Origin: Sphingomonas sp. LM7
Lineage (GTDB): Bacteria; Pseudomonadota; Alphaproteobacteria; Sphingomonadales; Sphingomonadaceae
Reading direction: 5' to 3'
DNA: 64,000 nt
NCBI RefSeq assembly: GCF_002002925.1
Contig: NZ_CP019511.1
Coordinates: 310,001-374,000 of the forward strand
Position numbers and translations under genes: made by a program. Positions 61,950-64,000 of this stretch are shown here, in pieces; within the stretch, counting starts at the first letter, position 1; the number at the start of each line of letters is the position of its first letter. The notes below the pieces were generated by a model. It was given only the letters and a program-made list of their open reading frames with translations. It was not told the origin of the DNA and made no database searches.

Positions 61950-62116
61950 TCGATCCCCAGCTCAATCCGATCCTGCTGAGCATCGCGGTGGTCGCGATGT
62001 TCGCGCTGGTCTGGGGCGGGGTGCGCACCTGGCGCGGCGGCGACCGTCAGAAAGGCGTGCTGATGATCGTCTGCGCGCTGGTGCTACTGGGCAATCTGCT
62101 GATCTGGTCGCTATAG
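61946..62116 (+). CDS. Small membrane protein, unknown (56 aa)
   Basis: Two hydrophobic segments (about residues 8-24 and 36-55) with a charged turn (RTWRGGDRQKG) between them. It starts four bases before the previous stop, and DUF2093 follows nine bases after its own stop. Probably translated as part of a four-gene unit with the dehydratase. Confidence 0.65.
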   Translation: MIDPQLNPILLSIAVVAMFALVWGGVRTWRGGDRQKGVLMIVCALVLLGNLLIWSL

Positions 62117-62124
62117 GGCGCGCC

Positions 62125-62343
62125 ATGCTCGATTCGGCCGGCCTCGCCATCCTTCGTTACGACACACCCGACCTGCATGTGGTCCATCGCGGCGGCTATG
62201 TGCTGTGCGCGGTCAGCGGCGACAAGATCGCGCTGAGGGACCTCAAATATTGGAGCGTCGCCTATCAGGAAGCGTATCGCGGCGCCGAGGAGGCAAGCGC
62301 TGCAGCGCAGGCTGGCGGCGCGCAGAATCTACTCAAGGGCTGA
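62125..62343 (+). CDS. DUF2093 family protein
   Basis: 72 aa. The core ILRYDTPDLHVVHRGGYVLCAVSGDKIALRDLKYWSVAYQEAYR is the conserved signature of this small alphaproteobacterial family. The function is unknown. It ends the small operon; a palindromic repeat follows. Confidence 0.85.
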   Translation: MLDSAGLAILRYDTPDLHVVHRGGYVLCAVSGDKIALRDLKYWSVAYQEAYRGAEEASAAAQAGGAQNLLKG

Positions 62344-62360
62344 GACGGCGGTTCAGGTTT

Positions 62361-62388
62361 GTCGGCCCCGGCACGAGGCCGGGGCGAC
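62361..62388. repeat. 28-base palindromic repeat, variant copy
   Basis: This copy differs from 15224-15251 at four positions and keeps the GCCCCGGC/GCCGGGGC fold. The A-T to G-C change at the stem base is compensatory. It lies between convergent genes and may act as a terminator. Confidence 0.65.
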
Positions 62389-62400
62389 GGTCTGGTCCGT

Positions 62401-63057
62401 TCAGCGAATCGGCGAGTTAGGGTCGAGCCGCATGTCGAGATAGCGGTCCACCGAGCCCATCAGCTGCTCCATTTCGTCCTGGAAGAAATGGTTCGCCTGG
62501 GGGATCGTGTCGTGGTGGATCGTGATGTGCTTCTGGGTGCGCAGCTTGTCGACCAGCTTCTGAGTCGCGGCCGGAGTGGCGACTTCGTCGCCTTCGCCCT
62601 GGATGATGATGCCCGAGGACGGGCAGGGCGCAAGGAAGCTGAAATCATACATGTTCGCCGGCGGGGCGACCGAGATGAAGCCGCGGATCTCGGGGCGGCG
62701 CATCAGCAGCTGCATGCCGATCCACGCGCCGAAGCTGACGCCGGCGATCCAAGTGGTCGAGGCTTCGGGGTGGAAGCTCTGCACCCAGTCGAGCGCCGAG
62801 GCCGCGTCGCTGAGTTCGCCGATGCCATTGTCGAACGTGCCCTGGCTCTTGCCGACGCCGCGGAAATTGAAGCGCAGCGTGGCAAAGCCGCGGCGCTGGA
62901 AGGTCTTGTAGAGCTCCTGAACGATGCGGTTGTTCATCGTGCCGCCCGCATTGGGATGCGGGTGGAGGATCATCGCAACGGGCGCGCGCGGACGCGGAGC
63001 GGGAGCGAAACGGCCTTCGAGGCGGCCCTCAGGACCGGGGAAGATTACTTCGGGCAA
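62401..63057 (-). CDS. Alpha/beta hydrolase (COG2945-like)
   Basis: 218 aa. The oxyanion motif is LHPHPNAGGTMNN, the nucleophile is Ser108 in IAGVSFGAWIG, the acid lies in GEGDEVAT and the His in PQANHFF. This pattern is typical of the COG2945 group of hydrolases of unknown substrate. The start is TTG at 63057 with AAGGCAGG upstream. It is convergent with DUF2093 and divergent from the cysteine desulfurase gene. Confidence 0.85.
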   Translation of the reverse strand: MPEVIFPGPEGRLEGRFAPAPRPRAPVAMILHPHPNAGGTMNNRIVQELYKTFQRRGFATLRFNFRGVGKSQGTFDNGIGELSDAASALDWVQSFHPEASTTWIAGVSFGAWIGMQLLMRRPEIRGFISVAPPANMYDFSFLAPCPSSGIIIQGEGDEVATPAATQKLVDKLRTQKHITIHHDTIPQANHFFQDEMEQLMGSVDRYLDMRLDPNSPIR

Positions 63058-63149
63058 TGTAAGCCTGCCTTGAAAATGGGGCGCGCAGTGGAGCGCGGGG
63101 AGTTGCGCGCTATATAGGCACCGCCGCCCTTCACGCAATTGGAACCAAC

Positions 63150-64000
63150 TTGGCCGACCGTATCTATCTGGACCATGCCGCGACGACGCCGATGACCCAA
63201 GCCGCGGTTGCGGCGGTTATCGAGGGCATGGCACGCTGGGCGAACCCGTCGTCGCCGCATGCCGAGGGGCGGGCGGCGCGGGCGGCGCTGGAGGCGGCGC
63301 GGGCGCGCATCGCGGCAGCCTATGGCTGGGCACACGAGCTGGTACTCACCTCCGGCGCGAGCGAGTCGCTGCATCTGGCGCTGACGCGATCGATGGCGGA
63401 GCATCGGCTGATCTCTGCAGTTGAGCATGATTCGGTGCTGCGGCATTCTGAAGGCGCCAAGGTGCTGCCGGTGGACGGAAACGGCATTCTAGATCTCGCC
63501 GCGCTGCGGGCGGCGCTCGAAGGCAAGGGCCGCACGTTGCTTTGCGTGCAATGGGCGAACAGCGAGACCGGGGTGCGCCAGCCGATCGCGGCGATCGCCG
63601 AATTGGTGCACGCCGCCGGCGGCATTCTGCTGGTTGATGCCGCGCAGATGCCGGCGCGGGCCGACGAGGCGGTGCTGCGCCATGCCGATCTTGTCGCGGT
63701 TTCCGCGCACAAGCGCGGCGGGCCGCCGGGGATCGGGGCTTTGCTGGTGCGTGATTTTGGCACGCTGCTGCCGATGGGCGGGCAGGAGAAGGGTTATCGC
63801 GCCGGCACCGAGAATCTGCCGGGTGCGCTCGGCTATGCCGCAGCGGTCGGCGAGCCGGAGGATCTGGCGCGGATGGCGCAGCTTCGGCACGGGCTGGAGC
63901 AGGCGATCCGCAGTGCCGGAGCCGAATTGGTAGGCGAAGCCAGCCCCCGCAGTCCGCTGATCGGCGCGTATCGGATGCCGGGCGTGTCGGCGGCGGCGCA
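63150..64000 (+). CDS. Cysteine desulfurase (NifS/IscS-like), partial
   Basis: The first 283 residues are visible; the gene continues past the window edge. It is a class-V PLP aminotransferase fold: YLDHAATTPM, TSGASESLHLAL, the PLP-stacking His in SAVEHDSV, Asp in ILLVDAAQMPA and Lys188 in VSAHKRGGPPGIG. The family takes sulfur from cysteine for iron-sulfur clusters or tRNA thiolation. The start is TTG 63150, as no ATG fits. The catalytic Cys lies beyond the window. Confidence 0.88.
   Translation, partial: MADRIYLDHAATTPMTQAAVAAVIEGMARWANPSSPHAEGRAARAALEAARARIAAAYGWAHELVLTSGASESLHLALTRSMAEHRLISAVEHDSVLRHSEGAKVLPVDGNGILDLAALRAALEGKGRTLLCVQWANSETGVRQPIAAIAELVHAAGGILLVDAAQMPARADEAVLRHADLVAVSAHKRGGPPGIGALLVRDFGTLLPMGGQEKGYRAGTENLPGALGYAAAVGEPEDLARMAQLRHGLEQAIRSAGAELVGEASPRSPLIGAYRMPGVSAAA

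Overview
The window is a 64 kb piece of a GC-rich bacterial chromosome. Gene content points to a sphingomonad alphaproteobacterium (Sphingomonas or a close relative). The pointers are a complete exosortase A (XrtA)/PEP-CTERM-type exopolysaccharide locus, a TonB-dependent receptor paired with a lipoprotein, a System I cytochrome c maturation operon, an ornithine-decarboxylase/deoxyhypusine-synthase-like polyamine pair, and short GC-rich dispersed inverted repeats. This assignment is an inference from gene families; no rRNA is present. Coding density is high, many genes overlap by 1-4 bases, and GTG/TTG starts are common.

Layout. 1-5.2 kb: tail of an unknown gene, an M1 metallopeptidase, lon behind a heat-shock-like promoter, hupB, a tRNA-like relic and tRNA-Val. 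5.2-13.8 kb: two small unknown genes, a YbaL-type cation/proton antiporter, a beta-rich lipoprotein plus TonB-dependent receptor, a 2-oxoglutarate/Fe(II) dioxygenase, and an orphan, catalytically dead GspE/PilB-like protein. 13.8-22 kb: tRNA-His, a Leu/Glu-type amino-acid dehydrogenase, an AhpD-like protein with an ECF41 (SigJ-type) sigma factor behind a textbook ECF41 promoter, an S9 peptidase, an ArsR/AHSA1/DUF1801 operon and an alpha/beta hydrolase. 22-27 kb: ccmC-D-E-F-G-H-I with a palindromic repeat inserted at the ccmG/ccmH junction. 27-33.5 kb: alanine dehydrogenase divergent from an Lrp/AsnC regulator, kup with a long leader, a 2H phosphoesterase, tRNA-Met and trxB.

33.7-50.8 kb: the exosortase A locus. 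Two hydrolases and an acyl carrier protein run leftward. Twelve genes run rightward: AMP ligase, PLP decarboxylase, export lipoprotein, chain-length protein, tyrosine kinase, outer-membrane protein, AAA ATPase, polysaccharide deacetylase, FemAB-like protein, glycosyltransferase, exosortase-EpsI fusion and amidotransferase. Together they would build and export an exopolysaccharide and process PEP-CTERM proteins, but no PEP-CTERM substrate is encoded here.

50.8-64 kb: a membrane-protein pair of unknown function (TIGR02587/TIGR02588 type), a MAPEG protein, an esterase, an HxlR regulator divergent from a short-chain dehydrogenase, a DUF1593 nucleoside-hydrolase-like protein, a Sel1-repeat protein, the polyamine pair, a threonine-dehydratase-like enzyme, three small proteins, a hydrolase and the start of a cysteine desulfurase.

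The most unusual items are: a duplicated eight-codon open reading frame followed by a hairpin (29516 and, on the other strand, 33575); the ECF41 sigma factor with its exact target promoter; the dead GspE-like protein; the repeat that supplies the N-terminus of CcmH; and a tRNA-like relic beside tRNA-Val. I saw no CRISPR array, insertion sequence, prophage or rRNA.
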